A stretch of DNA of 64,000 bases from Rarobacter incanus (lineage in GTDB: Bacteria; Actinomycetota; Actinomycetes; Actinomycetales; Cellulomonadaceae): positions 558,001-622,000 of the forward strand of contig NZ_VFNV01000001.1 in assembly GCF_006715765.1 (NCBI RefSeq). Direction: 5' to 3'. Each line of letters starts with the position of its first letter. The first letter of the stretch is position 1. The notes under the pieces are model-generated. The model was not told the DNA's origin. It worked only from the letters and a program-made list of their open reading frames with translations, and did not search any database. Both the position numbers and the translations under genes were made by a program. This document shows positions 63,809-64,000 of this stretch, piece by piece.

Positions 63809-64000
63809 GGTTCCCCCGTGATGGAACGGTACCGATCCGGGTCTAGGTCAGAGATGAACACCTTTTGGAGCATATGCCAATCCTGCGGGCTGCGCTCGAT
63901 GCACGCTCCGAGCGCATCCACCCACCGCTGCGTCACGACGCGAACCTTCTCGCGGGTCGGCCCGGTCACGTCATCGACGGCGATCTGGTGCGAGAAGTCC
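63805..64000 (-). CDS. PI-mannoside acyltransferase (lauroyl acyltransferase family), 5' part outside window
   Basis: Only the last 64 codons are visible: TREKVRVVTQRWVDALGACI, then ERSPQDWHMLQKVFISDLDP and a short tail. The RSPQDWHMLQKVF pattern is the C-terminus typical of actinobacterial PatA-like (LPLAT/HtrB) acyltransferases, which precede pimA. These acylate phosphatidylinositol mannosides. The catalytic HX4D motif lies beyond the window. The stop overlaps the pimA start. Confidence 0.82.
   Translation of the reverse strand, partial: DFSHQIAVDDVTGPTREKVRVVTQRWVDALGACIERSPQDWHMLQKVFISDLDPDRYRSITGEP

Overview
This window is from a high-GC Actinomycetota chromosome, probably a relative of the Actinomycetaceae or Cellulomonas/Promicromonospora groups (an inference from gene content and order, not a database match). 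Supporting signs are GlnE with two glutamine synthetases (GlnA1 and GlnA2), polyphosphate glucokinase, PimA-type phosphatidylinositol mannoside genes, the lpdA-sucB pair with a two-lipoyl-domain E2, DUF5998/DUF3043/DUF4191 proteins restricted to actinobacteria, and many genes whose start codon lies 6-8 bases after a TANNNT -10 box (leaderless transcripts).

Layout. 1-3776 (minus): end of an alkaline-phosphatase-family gene, DUF5998, and a GNAT/acyl-CoA synthetase fusion. A 127-bp tandem repeat precedes parC (4269-6743). 6916-16756: nadA, a dipeptidase, DUF3043, a large FAD/Fe-S D-lactate-dehydrogenase-like enzyme, pyrD, two small coupled membrane proteins, and leucyl aminopeptidase. 16914-24700 is a lipoate-centred block: lpdA, sucB, an epimerase, an ADP-ribosylglycohydrolase, lipB, lipA and DUF4191. 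24735-28790: an RDD protein, glnA1 with a candidate GlnR box, an MFS transporter behind a LacI-type palindrome, and ogt. 28767-34639 (minus): a sortase-assembled pilus operon (lectin-like tip adhesin, major pilin, class C sortase). 34749-39161 (minus): glnE and glnA2. 39536-44941: nadE-panB, map-ppgK and RNase P RNA, with REP-like palindromes in between. 45161-48839: a STAS protein, yaaA, a zinc-ribbon coiled coil, Nif3 and tRNA-Val(UAC).

From just after tRNA-Val (48840) to about 60350 the content changes to what looks like an accessory island. It begins with an IS256-family element that truncates decayed pieces of a conjugative element (an SCO6880-like fragment and a large serine recombinase tail). 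It continues with export and resistance-type cargo: MarC, DUF2568, a TetR regulator with a maltose-acetyltransferase-like protein, a divergent MFS exporter sharing a 38-bp operator, a heterodimeric ABC exporter with one degenerate ATP site, and a Gdx/SugE exporter preceded by a clear guanidine-III riboswitch. 60352-64000 (minus) returns to a core operon: PI-mannoside acyltransferase (partial), pimA, a membrane protein, pdxS and a NUDIX hydrolase, with pdxT absent from its usual place.

Functional links: GlnE would adenylylate the tyrosine seen in GlnA1. LipB and LipA supply the lipoyl groups of SucB, which LpdA reoxidises. The Gdx riboswitch explains control of guanidinium export. The TetR-type regulator next to the divergent operator probably controls the MFS/acetyltransferase pair.
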